Assembly (NCBI RefSeq): GCF_007858975.2
Contig: NZ_CP042220.2
Location: 310,001 to 374,000, forward strand
Direction of reading: 5' to 3'
DNA: 64,000 nt
DNA from: Dickeya poaceiphila
Lineage (GTDB): Bacteria; Pseudomonadota; Gammaproteobacteria; Enterobacterales; Enterobacteriaceae
The notes below the pieces were generated by a model. That model made no database searches, had not been told where the DNA came from, and worked only from the letters and a program-made list of their open reading frames with translations. Each line of letters begins with the position of its first letter. Position 1 is the stretch's first letter. Shown in pieces: positions 36,232-46,463 of the stretch. Made by a program: the position numbers and the translations under genes.

Positions 36232-38790
36232 TTGTACTTCTACATCGAGACACTGAAGCAAAGACTGGATGCGATCAACCAACTGCGTGTGGATCGTGCT
36301 CTGGAAGCAATGAAACCGGCTTTTAAGCAGGTTTACAGTCTTTTGCCAGTTTTATTACATCATCATCACCCGCTGATGCCTGGTTATCTGGAAGGCAAAG
36401 TTCCGCACGGCATTTGTCTTTTCTCCCCCGATGAAAGACAGCAGCACTATCTCGATAGCGTGGAATTACGCTGGGGTGAGTTGTCTGCGCCGGACCGCAA
36501 GGGCGAATTACCGATCACTGGTGTCTATTCCATGGGCAGCACCTCGTCCATCGGGCAGAGTTGCAGTTCCGATCTCGACATTTGGGTCTGTCACCAATCC
36601 TGGCTGGATAGCGAAGAGCGCCAGCGTCTGCAGCAGAAATGTTCATTGTTGGAAAAATGGGCGGCAGGCCAGGGTGTAGACGTCAGTTTCTTCCTGATGG
36701 ATGAAAACCGTTTCCGCCACAACGAGAGCGGTAGCCTGGGTGGCGAAGACTGCGGCTCTACACAACACATTTTGTTGTTGGATGAGTTTTATCGCACGGC
36801 GGTGCGCATGGCGGGCAAGCGCATCCTGTGGAACATGGTGCCGGTAGAAGAAGAGGAGCACTACGATGAGTATGTGCTGTCTTTGTATGCCCGTGGTGCG
36901 CTGGCACCAAACGAATGGCTGGATCTCGGCGGCCTGAGCGCACTGTCGGCGGAAGAGTATTTTGGCGCCAGCTTGTGGCAGTTGTATAAAAGCATTGATT
37001 CGCCTTACAAGGCGGTGCTGAAAACGTTACTGCTGGAAGCTTACTCCTGGGAATACCCTAACACGGGTCTGCTGTCGAGCGAGATCAAAGCGTGTCTGCA
37101 TAAAGGCGAGATCGTTTCTTTTGGGCTGGACCCTTACTGCATGATGCTGGAGCGCGTCACCCAGTATCTGAATGCTATCAATGACCAGACCCGGTTGGAT
37201 CTGGTGCGCCGTTGTTTCTACCTCAAAGTGTGTGAAAAGCTCTCCCGCGAGCGTGCCTGTACAGCCTGGCGCCGCCAGATCCTGATGCAACTGGTGCAGG
37301 AATGGGGATGGAGCGACGAACGGCTGGTGATGCTGGACAACCGTGCCAATTGGAAAATCGGGCAGGTGCGCGAAGCGCACAACGAATTGTTGGATGCGAT
37401 GATGCAAAGCTATCGCAACCTGATCCGTTTTGCCCGCCGCAATAATCTGAGCGTCAGCGCCAGTCCGCAGGATATCGGAGTACTGACCCGTAAGCTGTAT
37501 GCCGCTTTCGAGGCGTTGCCCGGCAAAGTGACGCTGGTTAACCCGCAGATTTCGCCCGACCTGTCGGAGTCGAATCTGACCTTTATTTATGTTCCCGCAG
37601 GGCGCGCCAACCGCTCCGGCTGGTATCTGTACAATCAGGCACCGTCGATGGACGCCATCGTCAGCCATCAGCCGCTGGAATATAACCGCTACCTGAACAA
37701 GCTGGTGGCCTGGGCGTATTTTAACGGCCTGCTGACATCATCCACCCGTGTGCACATCAAAGGGCATGAGTTGTGTGATATCGCACGGTTGCAGGAGTTG
37801 GTATCGGATGTGTCCAGTCACTTCCCGTTGCGTGTGCCAGCTCCCACGCCGAAAGCGCTGTACAGCCCATGTGAGATTCGCCATCTGGCGATTATCGTCA
37901 ATCTTGAGCATGACCCGACGGCGACGTTCCGCAATCAAGTGGTGCATTTTGATTTTCGCCAACTGGATGTGTTTAGCTTCGGCCAGCAGCAGCAATGTCT
38001 GGTCGGCAGTATCGATTTGCTGTACCGCAATTCGTGGAATGAGGTGCGTACCCTGCATTTCAGCGGCGAGCAGGCGATGCTGGAGGCGCTGAAAACCATT
38101 CTTGGCAAAATGCATCAGGACGCCGCGCTACCGGATTCACTGGAAGTGTTCTGTTATAGCCAGCATTTACGCGGGTTAATTCGAACCCGCGTGCAGCAAC
38201 TGGTATCTGAGTGTATTGAGTTGCGCTTGTCCAGCACGCGTCAGGAGCCTGGCCGTTTCAAGGCGGTAAAAGTCGCGGGTGAAACCTGGGGATTGTTCTT
38301 CGAGCGCCTGAGCGTGTCGGCTCAGAAACTGGAAAATGCGGTGGAGTTCTATGGCGCGATTTCCAACAATAAGTTACAAGGGCTGCCGGTTCAGGTGGAA
38401 ACCAATCACATTCACCTGCCGCCGGTGGTGGATGGTGTCGCCAGCGAAGGGATTATCCAGTTCTTTTTTGAAGATCAAGCGGATAACCAAGGTTTCAATA
38501 TCTATATTTTAGACGAGTCGAACCGGGTGGAAGTCTATCACCATTGCGAAGGCAGCAAGGAAGAACTGGTGCGCGATGTCAGCCGCTTCTACTCCTCGTC
38601 GCATGATCGCTTTACCTACGGCTCCAGCTTCATCAATTTCAACCTGCCGCAGTTTTATCAGATTGTCCAGTTAGACGGTCGCACCCAGGTGATTCCATTC
38701 CGTAGCAGCGCCTTGTCGCATTTGTGCGTGACGCCTTCGTCTGAGGAGAAGGCAAATCTGGTGCTGAGTCAGCGTCTACAGATGCTCTGA
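36232..38790 (+). CDS. cyaA: Class I adenylate cyclase
   Basis: An 852-residue enzyme (848 in E. coli) that makes cAMP from ATP for catabolite control. The N-terminal catalytic half carries the nucleotidyltransferase signature [17 protein letters not shown] at about residues 102-118; the C-terminal half is the PTS-responsive regulatory part. Translation starts at the rare codon UUG (36232), as in E. coli: the protein aligns from [24 protein letters not shown] and no better start exists. The weak start limits synthesis. In this genus cAMP-CRP controls the pectinase genes. A hairpin terminator follows. Confidence 0.97.
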   Translation: MYFYIETLKQRLDAINQLRVDRALEAMKPAFKQVYSLLPVLLHHHHPLMPGYLEGKVPHGICLFSPDERQQHYLDSVELRWGELSAPDRKGELPITGVYSMGSTSSIGQSCSSDLDIWVCHQSWLDSEERQRLQQKCSLLEKWAAGQGVDVSFFLMDENRFRHNESGSLGGEDCGSTQHILLLDEFYRTAVRMAGKRILWNMVPVEEEEHYDEYVLSLYARGALAPNEWLDLGGLSALSAEEYFGASLWQLYKSIDSPYKAVLKTLLLEAYSWEYPNTGLLSSEIKACLHKGEIVSFGLDPYCMMLERVTQYLNAINDQTRLDLVRRCFYLKVCEKLSRERACTAWRRQILMQLVQEWGWSDERLVMLDNRANWKIGQVREAHNELLDAMMQSYRNLIRFARRNNLSVSASPQDIGVLTRKLYAAFEALPGKVTLVNPQISPDLSESNLTFIYVPAGRANRSGWYLYNQAPSMDAIVSHQPLEYNRYLNKLVAWAYFNGLLTSSTRVHIKGHELCDIARLQELVSDVSSHFPLRVPAPTPKALYSPCEIRHLAIIVNLEHDPTATFRNQVVHFDFRQLDVFSFGQQQQCLVGSIDLLYRNSWNEVRTLHFSGEQAMLEALKTILGKMHQDAALPDSLEVFCYSQHLRGLIRTRVQQLVSECIELRLSSTRQEPGRFKAVKVAGETWGLFFERLSVSAQKLENAVEFYGAISNNKLQGLPVQVETNHIHLPPVVDGVASEGIIQFFFEDQADNQGFNIYILDESNRVEVYHHCEGSKEELVRDVSRFYSSSHDRFTYGSSFINFNLPQFYQIVQLDGRTQVIPFRSSALSHLCVTPSSEEKANLVLSQRLQML

Positions 38791-38818
38791 TTCGTACCGA
38801 AGATATCCCGGTATGGCA

Positions 38819-38840
38819 ATTGGGGCGAGAGCGCCCCAAT
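38819..38840 (+). terminator. Terminator after cyaA
   Basis: ATTGGGGCG/CGCCCCAAT form a 9-bp stem with a 4-base loop 28 bases past the cyaA stop, followed by TTACTTTAT. Confidence 0.75.
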
Positions 38841-38902
38841 TTACTTTATGCGGAACATTGCCTTATGTGTAACGTTGTTTTAGCCGAAACGCACTGTCTG
38901 TT

Positions 38903-39223
38903 TTAGTCGAAATGAATCGCTTCGCCGCTTTGTTCCGAGCAGGCTTGTGCCAGCAGCGTCATGAAATCGTTGCCGCTGCGATCACAAATCCAGCGGCCAT
39001 TCTGATAGTCGAAGTGATAGCCGCCGTTTTTGGTCGCCAGCCAGACCTGATGCATCGGTTCCTGCCGGTTAATCACGATCTTGCTGCCATTTTCAAAACT
39101 CAGGGTCATCACGCCGCCGTTGGTTTCGTAATCGATATCCGCATCGCCATCAAACCGATCCAGCATTTCTTCTAATTTCAGCATTAGCGCATCGGCCAAT
39201 TGATGAAACTCGCTATCGTTCAT
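38903..39223 (-). CDS. cyaY: Frataxin-like iron-binding protein CyaY
   Basis: A 106-residue protein, the same length as E. coli CyaY, which binds iron through an acidic ridge and modulates IscS activity in Fe-S cluster assembly. The N-terminal acidic helix ([27 protein letters not shown]) and the conserved strand pattern with [13 protein letters not shown] and [14 protein letters not shown] are present. It is divergent from lptM and convergent with cyaA. Confidence 0.96.
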   Translation of the reverse strand: MNDSEFHQLADALMLKLEEMLDRFDGDADIDYETNGGVMTLSFENGSKIVINRQEPMHQVWLATKNGGYHFDYQNGRWICDRSGNDFMTLLAQACSEQSGEAIHFD

Positions 39224-39300
39224 ATTCGATTCCTATTGATTTTCATGATCCACCTGCGATTATAGAGAGCATAGGTCTCTGAATGACAGGTTTTAACGAA

Positions 39301-39465
39301 ATGAAAATTTTTTTTCGTCAGGGCGCACTGGCACTGCTGGTGTTGTCGCTGGCTGGTTGTGGTTTAAAAGGCCCGCTCTATTTTCCGCCAGAGCAGCCTG
39401 CTCCGGCTAAAAAAACGCAGCAGCAAAATACCCAGACTCCGCAAGCATCATCCGTCCGGCAGTAG
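39301..39465 (+). CDS. lptM: LPS translocon maturation lipoprotein LptM (YifL)
   Basis: A 54-residue lipoprotein: signal peptide, lipobox LAGC, then the invariant GLKGPLYFPPE and a disordered Pro/Gln/Thr tail. LptM helps LptD-LptE mature in the outer membrane. ATG 39301 gives a 20-residue signal peptide of usual length; an in-frame ATG at 39283 would add six residues. It heads the lptM-dapF-DUF484-xerC-yigB cluster. Confidence 0.9.
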   Translation: MKIFFRQGALALLVLSLAGCGLKGPLYFPPEQPAPAKKTQQQNTQTPQASSVRQ

Positions 39466-39553
39466 CCGCCGCGATACGCAGGGTGACTGAGGGTAATCTC
39501 GCGGGTTGCGACAGCCTGTCTGCCGTGCCCGTTTAACGCAGCGGGGTCAGAAA

Positions 39554-40378
39554 ATGCAGTTTTCCAAAATGCACGGTCTGGGCAATGATTTCATGGTTGT
39601 CGATGCCGTGACGCAGAATGTCTATTTTTCACCGGATCTGATCCGTCGCTTGTCGGATCGGCATTGCGGAGTGGGGTTCGATCAGCTGTTGATCGTCGAG
39701 CCGCCTTACGATCCTGAGCTGGATTTTCACTACCGGATTTTTAATGCAGATGGCAGCGAAGTGGCGCAGTGCGGTAATGGCGCGCGCTGCTTTGCCCGTT
39801 TTGTTCGCCTGAAAGGATTGACCAGTAAACGTGATATCAACGTCAGTACGCATAATGGCCGTATGGTGTTGTCGGTAACGGAAGATGAACTGGTGCGGGT
39901 GAACATGGGTGAACCCAACTTTGAACCGCAGCAGGTGCCGTTTCGCGCTGTAAAGCCGGAAAAAACCTATATTTTACGCGCCGCTGAACATACGGTGCTG
40001 TGCGGTGTGGTGTCGATGGGCAATCCGCATTGCGTGCTTCAGGTGGATAATGTGGATACGGCACCGGTGGAGGAACAAGGGCCGTTGCTGGAAAACCATG
40101 AACGTTTTCCTGAGCGGGCTAATGTCGGTTTTATGCAGGTGGTAAACCCTCATCTTATCCGGTTGCGCGTGTTTGAGCGCGGCGCGGGCGAGACGCAGGC
40201 GTGCGGCAGCGGTGCCTGCGCCGCGGTGGCGGTAGGTATTCAGCAAGGGCTGCTGGCAGCAGATGTCAACGTGCAATTGCCGGGCGGTGAACTGGAGATC
40301 CACTGGGATGGTCCTGGTCACCCGCTGTTTATGACCGGCCCAGCCACTCATGTGTATGATGGATTCATTCATCTATGA
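39554..40378 (+). CDS. dapF: Diaminopimelate epimerase
   Basis: A 274-residue enzyme, the E. coli length, that converts LL- to meso-diaminopimelate for lysine and peptidoglycan. The two catalytic cysteines are seen in AQCGNGARC and [12 protein letters not shown]. The start [17 protein letters not shown] at 39554 is the family N-terminus; the open frame from 39506 is upstream read-through. The stop overlaps the next ATG (ATGA). Confidence 0.97.
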   Translation: MQFSKMHGLGNDFMVVDAVTQNVYFSPDLIRRLSDRHCGVGFDQLLIVEPPYDPELDFHYRIFNADGSEVAQCGNGARCFARFVRLKGLTSKRDINVSTHNGRMVLSVTEDELVRVNMGEPNFEPQQVPFRAVKPEKTYILRAAEHTVLCGVVSMGNPHCVLQVDNVDTAPVEEQGPLLENHERFPERANVGFMQVVNPHLIRLRVFERGAGETQACGSGACAAVAVGIQQGLLAADVNVQLPGGELEIHWDGPGHPLFMTGPATHVYDGFIHL

Positions 40379-41076
40379 AAAACGTGGAAGAGCAGATTGA
40401 ACGTCAGGTGCTGAGCGACGAGCTGGTGCTGCAGCATTTGCACCAGCACCCTGATTTTTTCATTCGCCATTCCCGCCAGATTGAAACTCTGCGCATCCCG
40501 CATCCGGTACGAGGCAGTGTGTCGCTGGTGGAATGGCAACTGGCCCGCCAGCGCAATCGCATTCAGTTTTTGGAAGAAGAGATCGCGTTGTTGATGGAAC
40601 AGGCGACTCGCAACGAGGCGCTGTTTAGCCAATTGCTGCAATTGCAGATGGCGCTATCGATGGCTGATTCGCTTCAGGAACTGCTTGATCGATTATACCG
40701 TTGGGCGCGCCAACTGGGGCTGACGGGGGCATCTGTTCGCCTGTTTGCTGACCGCTGGCGTATCGGCGCGCCTTGCGATTTTACCCATCTGTCGCTCAAC
40801 CGTACGTTGTTCGAGCCGTTGCGTATCCAGCGGCTGGGCGAACGGCATCACTATCTTGGCACGCTGAACGGCCCGGAGTTGTTGCTGTTATTGCCGCAGG
40901 CGCGCCACGTCGGTTCGGTGGCGCTGTCGCTGATGGGAAAACAGGGCGATCTGGGGGTGTTGATTTTTAGTAGCCGTGACAGTCATCACTATCAGGACGG
41001 CATGGGTACTGAGCTGCTGCAACATCTGGCGACGATAGTGCCGGTATTGCTGGAGCGATGGATTGAACGCCTATGA
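40375..41076 (+). CDS. yigA: DUF484 family protein YigA
   Basis: A 233-residue DUF484 protein, related to GAF domains: an N-terminal helical part ([15 protein letters not shown]), a coiled-coil-like stretch ([21 protein letters not shown]) and a C-terminal GAF-like domain with [21 protein letters not shown]. Biochemical function is unknown. It is translationally coupled to dapF upstream and xerC downstream (ATGA overlaps at both ends), an arrangement kept across enterobacteria. Confidence 0.92.
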   Translation: MKNVEEQIERQVLSDELVLQHLHQHPDFFIRHSRQIETLRIPHPVRGSVSLVEWQLARQRNRIQFLEEEIALLMEQATRNEALFSQLLQLQMALSMADSLQELLDRLYRWARQLGLTGASVRLFADRWRIGAPCDFTHLSLNRTLFEPLRIQRLGERHHYLGTLNGPELLLLLPQARHVGSVALSLMGKQGDLGVLIFSSRDSHHYQDGMGTELLQHLATIVPVLLERWIERL

Positions 41077-41981
41077 ACCCCGATTCCCCCCTTTCTGCTC
41101 CAGCCGAAGCCTTTTTGCGTTATCTGCGGGTTGAGCGGCAACTGAGTCCGCTGACACAACGCAGCTACGCCCATCAACTACAGGTGATTATTGAGATGTT
41201 GTCGGCATCCGGCGTGACTGACTGGCAGGCGCTGGATGCCGCCGGTGTACGGGCCGTGGTGGCGCGCAGCAAGCGTGATGGGTTGAATGCGGCCAGTCTG
41301 GCGCAGCGTTTGTCGGCGCTACGCAGCTTTCTTGACTGGCTGGTAGGCCGCGGTGAACTCAAGGCCAACCCTGCCCGCGGCGTACCCGCGCCGAAAGCCG
41401 GGCGACATCTGCCCAAAAATATGGATGTAGATGAAATGAGCCGCCTGCTGGATATCGATCTCAGCGATCCGCTGGCGGTGCGTGATCGCGCCATGCTGGA
41501 AGTCATGTACGGCGCCGGGCTGCGTTTAGCGGAACTGGTTGGACTGGACTGTGGACATATTGACCTGGATAGCGGCGAAGTGTGGGTGATGGGAAAGGGC
41601 AGTAAAGAGCGCAAGCTGCCTGTCGGCGTGACCGCCGTCACCTGGCTGCGTCACTGGCTGGCGATACGGGATATTTACGCGCCGGAAGACGACGCGATCT
41701 TCATCTCCAGCCTGGGAAAGCGTATTTCAATGCGCAACGTACAAAAGCGTTTTGCCGAGTGGGGCGTCAAGCAGGGCGTGAACAGCCATGTTCACCCGCA
41801 TAAGTTGCGGCATTCATTCGCCACTCACCTGTTGGAGTCCAGCGGCGATTTGCGTGCCGTGCAGGAACTGTTGGGTCATGCTAACCTTTCCACCACCCAG
41901 ATTTATACCCATCTGGACTTTCAACATCTGGCATCGGTGTACGATGCCGCGCACCCACGTGCCAGACGAGGTAAATCCTGA
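41073..41981 (+). CDS. xerC: Tyrosine recombinase XerC
   Basis: A 302-residue site-specific recombinase (298 in E. coli) that, with XerD, resolves chromosome dimers at dif. The SAM-like N-terminal domain ([22 protein letters not shown]) is followed by the catalytic domain: Arg in [12 protein letters not shown], Lys in [39 protein letters not shown] with His and the nucleophilic Tyr. It is coupled to the genes on both sides. Confidence 0.97.
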   Translation: MNPDSPLSAPAEAFLRYLRVERQLSPLTQRSYAHQLQVIIEMLSASGVTDWQALDAAGVRAVVARSKRDGLNAASLAQRLSALRSFLDWLVGRGELKANPARGVPAPKAGRHLPKNMDVDEMSRLLDIDLSDPLAVRDRAMLEVMYGAGLRLAELVGLDCGHIDLDSGEVWVMGKGSKERKLPVGVTAVTWLRHWLAIRDIYAPEDDAIFISSLGKRISMRNVQKRFAEWGVKQGVNSHVHPHKLRHSFATHLLESSGDLRAVQELLGHANLSTTQIYTHLDFQHLASVYDAAHPRARRGKS

Positions 41982-42697
41982 TGTATTTTTATCGCCCGCT
42001 TGATCGAATTGAGGCCATCACGTTCGATTTGGACGATACCCTGTACGATAACTATGAGGTTATCCGGCGTACCGAGCAGGAATCATTACGGTTTTTGCAG
42101 CATTATGACCCCAGATTGCAGGCGTTCAGCAGTGAGGGTCTGCATCAGTTGCGGCAGGCACTGCTGGCGCAAGAGCCGGAGATTTATCACGATGTTACGC
42201 AGTGGCGCTGGCGTTCCGTGCATCTGGCGATGACCCAGGTAGGGATGTCGCCGGATGAGGCTGCCACCGGCGCGGATGCCGTGATGGCGGAGTTTGCCCG
42301 CTGGCGCAGTCGCATTACCGTGCCGCAGGAAACCCACGATACATTGCAGGCGCTGGGGCAGAGCTGGCCGCTGGTGGCGATCACTAACGGCAATGCCGAT
42401 CCTCACGCCTGCGGCCTTGGCGACTATTTTCAGTTTATTCTGCGTGCCGGCCCGGATGGCCGCTCAAAGCCCTGCCGTGATCTGTATCAGCGGGCTGCCG
42501 AGCGGTTGAATTTGCCGTTGCACAATCTGCTGCATGTGGGGGATGATCTGACCACCGACGTAGCGGGGGCGATTCGCAGCGGCGTACAATCCTGCTGGAT
42601 TAACCTGCATGACGGTAACCTGATGCAGATCCACGATTCCCGACTACTGCCGCATGTGGAAATTTTCAGTTTGGCATCGCTAACCACATTGCTATAA
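41981..42697 (+). CDS. yigB: HAD phosphatase YigB (flavin-pathway phosphatase)
   Basis: A 238-residue HAD-superfamily hydrolase. The nucleophile motif is [11 protein letters not shown], motif II AITNGN, motif III lysine in [11 protein letters not shown] and motif [16 protein letters not shown]. coli YigB dephosphorylates 5-amino-6-(5-phospho-D-ribitylamino)uracil in riboflavin synthesis. The start overlaps the xerC stop (TGATG). Last gene of the dapF cluster. Confidence 0.94.
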   Translation: MYFYRPLDRIEAITFDLDDTLYDNYEVIRRTEQESLRFLQHYDPRLQAFSSEGLHQLRQALLAQEPEIYHDVTQWRWRSVHLAMTQVGMSPDEAATGADAVMAEFARWRSRITVPQETHDTLQALGQSWPLVAITNGNADPHACGLGDYFQFILRAGPDGRSKPCRDLYQRAAERLNLPLHNLLHVGDDLTTDVAGAIRSGVQSCWINLHDGNLMQIHDSRLLPHVEIFSLASLTTLL

Positions 42698-42711
42698 TTC
42701 TGCTATTTTTA

Positions 42712-42727
42712 CTGTATATATAACCAG
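42712..42727 (+). promoter_or_regulatory. LexA (SOS) box upstream of uvrD
   Basis: CTGTATATATAACCAG fits CTG-N10-CAG and differs by one base from the E. coli uvrD SOS box. It lies 57 bases before the uvrD ATG. Confidence 0.88.
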
Positions 42728-42783
42728 TGGAATTTGTCTCCGATCCGGAGGCCGGGTTCCCTTTTGACGGATAACCGACGCCT

Positions 42784-44946
42784 ATGGACGTATCTGACCT
42801 GCTAGACAGTCTGAATGATAAACAGCGTGACGCCGTGGCGGCGGCGCGCAGCAACATGCTGGTGCTGGCTGGCGCAGGCAGTGGCAAAACCCGCGTGCTG
42901 GTGCACCGCATCGCCTGGTTGTTGACGGTGGAGAACTGCTCGCCTTATTCGATCATGGCGGTGACCTTCACCAACAAGGCGGCGGCGGAAATGCGCCACC
43001 GTATCGATCAACTGATCGGCACCAGTCAGGGCGGGATGTGGATCGGCACCTTCCACGGGCTGGCGCATCGTTTATTGCGTGCGCACCATCTGGATGCCGG
43101 GTTACCGCAGGATTTCCAGATTCTTGACAGCGAAGATCAACTGCGGTTGCTCAAACGCCTGATCAAGGCGCTGAATCTGGATGAGAAGCAGTGGCCGCCC
43201 CGTCAAGCGATGTGGTACATCAACGGCAAGAAAGACGAAGGGCTGAGGCCACAGCATATCGACAGCTACGGCAATCCGGTGGAGCAGACCTGGCTGCGCA
43301 TCTATCAGGCTTATCAGGAAGCCTGTGACCGCGCCGGACTGGTGGACTTCGCCGAGCTGCTGCTGCGCGCCCACGAATTGTGGCTCAACAAACCGCATAT
43401 TTTGCAGCATTACCGCGACCGGTTTAACAACATTCTGGTGGATGAGTTCCAGGATACCAACCGTATTCAGTATGCCTGGATTCGCCTGCTGGCTGGCGAC
43501 AGCGCCAAAGTGATGATCGTGGGCGACGACGACCAGTCAATCTATGGCTGGCGTGGGGCACAGGTTGAGAATATTCAGCATTTCCTGCGTGATTTCAATG
43601 ATGTGGCGACTATCCGACTGGAACAGAATTACCGTTCCACCGCCAATATCCTTAACGCCGCCAACGCACTGATTGCCCACAACGGCGACCGGCTGGGCAA
43701 AAACCTGTGGACCGACGGCATTGAGGGCGAACCGATTTCGCTCTACTGCGCCTTTAACGAACTGGACGAAGCGCGGTTTGTGGTCAGTCGCATCAAGGTG
43801 TGGCAGGAAGCGGGTGGCGCGCTCAGCGAATGCGCCATTCTTTATCGCAGTAATGCCCAGTCGCGCGTGCTGGAAGATGCGTTGTTGCAGCAAAGTCTGC
43901 CGTACCGGATTTATGGCGGTATGCGCTTCTTCGAACGCCAGGAAATCAAGGATGCGTTGTCTTATCTGCGTTTGATGACCAACCGTAACGATGACGCCGC
44001 CTTTGAGCGTGTGGTTAACACCCCGACGCGCGGCATTGGTGATCGCACTCTGGATGTGGTGCGCCAGACCGCCCGTGATCGCCAGTTGACACTGTGGCAG
44101 GCCACGCGCGCGTTGTTACAGGAAAAAGTACTGGCTGGGCGTGCCGCCGCGGCATTACAGCGCTTTCTGGAACTGGTGGACGCGCTCGCCAGCGATACTG
44201 CCGATTTACCGCTGCATGTGCAGACCGACCGGGTGATTCGTGATTCCGGATTGTGGAGCATGTACGAGCAGGAAAAAGGTGAGAAGGGCCAGACGCGGGT
44301 AGAAAACCTGGAAGAACTGGTAACGGCGACTCGCCAGTTCAGCTATCAGGACGAGGATCAGGACTTGCCGCCATTGCAGGCGTTTTTGTCTCACGCGGCG
44401 CTGGAAGCCGGCGAAGGGCAGGCGGATGCTTATCAGGACGCGGTACAACTGATGACACTGCACTCCGCCAAAGGGCTGGAGTTCCCGCAGGTGTTCGTCG
44501 TCGGTATGGAAGAGGGGATGTTCCCCAGCCAGATGTCGCTGGATGAAGGCGGTCGTCTGGAAGAAGAGCGTCGGCTGGCGTATGTCGGTGTGACGCGGGC
44601 CATGCAGAAACTGACGTTGACTTACGCCGAAAGCCGTCGCCTGTACGGTAAGGAAACTTATCATCGCCCCTCGCGTTTTATCGGCGAACTTCCGCCGGAA
44701 TGCGTGGAAGAGGTGCGGCTGCGCGCCAGCGTCTCGCGCCCGGTTAATCATCAGCGGCTGGGTACGCCTGTCAGCCAAAGCGACACCGGTTATAAGCTGG
44801 GGCAGCGGGTGCGTCACGCCAAGTTCGGCGAAGGTACTATTGTTAACGTAGAAGGCAGCGGCGACCACTGTCGCATTCAGGTGGCGTTTGTTGGTCAGGG
44901 CATCAAATGGCTGGTGGCTGCGTATGCTCGTCTGGAGGCGTTATAG
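42784..44946 (+). CDS. uvrD: DNA helicase II UvrD
   Basis: A 720-residue SF1A helicase (E. coli 720) acting in nucleotide-excision repair, mismatch repair and RecA displacement. Motifs: Walker [16 protein letters not shown] at about 28-42, [58 protein letters not shown] and AYVGVTRAMQKL. The C-terminal Tudor-like region (GQRVRHAKFGEGTIVNVEG) that binds RNA polymerase is intact. SOS control is indicated by the LexA box upstream. Confidence 0.98.
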   Translation: MDVSDLLDSLNDKQRDAVAAARSNMLVLAGAGSGKTRVLVHRIAWLLTVENCSPYSIMAVTFTNKAAAEMRHRIDQLIGTSQGGMWIGTFHGLAHRLLRAHHLDAGLPQDFQILDSEDQLRLLKRLIKALNLDEKQWPPRQAMWYINGKKDEGLRPQHIDSYGNPVEQTWLRIYQAYQEACDRAGLVDFAELLLRAHELWLNKPHILQHYRDRFNNILVDEFQDTNRIQYAWIRLLAGDSAKVMIVGDDDQSIYGWRGAQVENIQHFLRDFNDVATIRLEQNYRSTANILNAANALIAHNGDRLGKNLWTDGIEGEPISLYCAFNELDEARFVVSRIKVWQEAGGALSECAILYRSNAQSRVLEDALLQQSLPYRIYGGMRFFERQEIKDALSYLRLMTNRNDDAAFERVVNTPTRGIGDRTLDVVRQTARDRQLTLWQATRALLQEKVLAGRAAAALQRFLELVDALASDTADLPLHVQTDRVIRDSGLWSMYEQEKGEKGQTRVENLEELVTATRQFSYQDEDQDLPPLQAFLSHAALEAGEGQADAYQDAVQLMTLHSAKGLEFPQVFVVGMEEGMFPSQMSLDEGGRLEEERRLAYVGVTRAMQKLTLTYAESRRLYGKETYHRPSRFIGELPPECVEEVRLRASVSRPVNHQRLGTPVSQSDTGYKLGQRVRHAKFGEGTIVNVEGSGDHCRIQVAFVGQGIKWLVAAYARLEAL

Positions 44947-45092
44947 CGAGTTCTCGCCATGATGGAGCGGCGTCTGGTCTGTGCTCATCGGATGTTACGG
45001 TTGGACACAGACTAATCATTTGTTTGTCTGTTGACAGGCTTTTTCATCTCGGCGTAACATGCGCGCATCATTATTCCCGGAGGACCCACGCC

Positions 45093-45149
45093 TTGGACAC
45101 ACCCAGTCGATACTGGCTCAATAACCTATTGATTAGGCATTACTTCTAA
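45093..45149 (+). CDS. Candidate corA leader peptide (CorL-type)
   Basis: A strong GGAGG (45079-45083) precedes TTG 45093, which opens an 18-codon frame (starting DTPSRYWLNN after the first residue) ending TAA 45147-45149. Its stop codon overlaps the left arm of a perfect hairpin. In Salmonella a leader peptide upstream of corA tunes Rho-dependent termination to magnesium; this frame is in the right place, but I cannot confirm homology. Start codon and coding status are uncertain. Confidence 0.4.
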   Translation: MDTPSRYWLNNLLIRHYF

Positions 45150-45176
45150 GGCTATCTTCCCTGAGCTGATAGCCTT
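45148..45176 (+). promoter_or_regulatory. Hairpin in the corA leader
   Basis: AAGGCTATC/GATAGCCTT form a perfect 9-bp stem with an 11-base loop, followed by TGGGGTT. It overlaps the stop codon of the candidate leader peptide, so ribosomes finishing there would open it, as expected for translation-coupled control. Confidence 0.6.
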
Positions 45177-45315
45177 TGGGGTTATCAGCGATATCGTTTT
45201 ATCGCATCGAGTCAGCACCGTCTCATGGCCTGAAACCTGATGGTGACTTTTCCACCCTGTTTCTGTGTTTCAATCGCGTTTCGTCCCTTTTTGTTACATT
45301 TTGGGAGCATGGCCA

Positions 45316-46266
45316 ATGCTGAGCGCATTCAAACTCGATAACTGCCGTTTAACTCGCCTGGAACTGGATGAAAGTGATGACCTGACCACCTCGTTATGGG
45401 TGGACCTGGTCGAACCGGACGTCGAAGAGCGAGAATTCGTGCAGAATCAGCTGGGACAAAGCCTGGCAACCCGACCGGAACTGGAAGACATCGAGGCATC
45501 GGCCCGTTTTTTTGAAGATGAAGACGGCCTGCATATTCACTCCTTTTTCTTTTTCGAAGACGCAGACGATCACGCCGGCAACTCGACGGTGGCGTTCACT
45601 ATCCGCGATGGCCGCCTGTATACGTTGCGTGAGCGCGAATTGCCTGCTTTTCGTCTCTACCGTATGCGCGCCCGCGCACAGACGCTGGTAGACGGCAACG
45701 CCTACGAACTACTGCTCGACCTGTTTGAAACCAAGATCGAACAGCTGGCGGACGAGATCGAAAATATCTACAGCGATCTGGAATCGTTGAGCCGGGTCAT
45801 CATGGATGGCCGTCAGGGCGATGAGTATGACGATGCACTGTCAACGCTGGCGGAACTGGAAGACGTGGGCTGGAAAGTGCGTTTGTGTTTGATGGATACT
45901 CAGCGCGCGCTCAACTTTCTGGTGCGTCGTGCCCGTCTGCCGAGCGGTCAACTGGAACAGGCGCGCGAAATCCTGCGCGATATCGAATCTCTGCTGCCGC
46001 ATAATGAATCGTTGTTCCAGAAGGTTAACTTCCTGATGCAAGCGGCGATGGGGTTTATCAACATCGAGCAGAACCGCATCATCAAAATCTTCTCGGTGGT
46101 ATCGGTGGTGTTCCTGCCGCCAACGCTGGTGGCGTCCAGTTATGGTATGAACTTCGAATTTATGCCGGAACTGAAGTGGGCCTATGGTTACCCTGGCGCG
46201 CTGGTACTGATGCTGCTGGCTGGTCTGGCTCCGTACCTGTACTTCAAACGTCGTAACTGGTTGTAA
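45316..46266 (+). CDS. corA: Magnesium/cobalt transporter CorA
   Basis: A 316-residue channel subunit, the E. coli length: a large cytoplasmic N-terminal domain, the long helix [26 protein letters not shown], then two C-terminal helices ([20 protein letters not shown] and [16 protein letters not shown]) joined by the selectivity loop YGMNF, ending in KRRNWL. It works as a pentamer importing Mg2+, Co2+ and Ni2+. ATG 45316 ([19 protein letters not shown]) is the family start, with GGGAG upstream; the longer frame from 45265 is leader read-through. Confidence 0.97.
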   Translation: MLSAFKLDNCRLTRLELDESDDLTTSLWVDLVEPDVEEREFVQNQLGQSLATRPELEDIEASARFFEDEDGLHIHSFFFFEDADDHAGNSTVAFTIRDGRLYTLRERELPAFRLYRMRARAQTLVDGNAYELLLDLFETKIEQLADEIENIYSDLESLSRVIMDGRQGDEYDDALSTLAELEDVGWKVRLCLMDTQRALNFLVRRARLPSGQLEQAREILRDIESLLPHNESLFQKVNFLMQAAMGFINIEQNRIIKIFSVVSVVFLPPTLVASSYGMNFEFMPELKWAYGYPGALVLMLLAGLAPYLYFKRRNWL

Positions 46267-46307
46267 TACCAACGGCCCTTTCTCATTCTGACGACCCTTT
46301 CTCTGAT

Positions 46308-46343
46308 AAGGGACTCATCAGCCTTGTGGGCAACGAGTCCCTT
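46308..46343 (+). terminator. Terminator after corA
   Basis: AAGGGACTC/GAGTCCCTT form a perfect 9-bp stem with an 18-base loop about 40 bases past the corA stop; CTATTTTTCCCC follows shortly after. Confidence 0.7.
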
Positions 46344-46463
46344 GCCCTATTTTTCCCCCAATACTTTTTGATAACGGACAGATTTCGCACGGATAAATGC
46401 CCGCGTGACAGGTTTAGGGAGTAGAATCTTATCACTGTTCTGATGCGGTAACAGGTGATGTGC

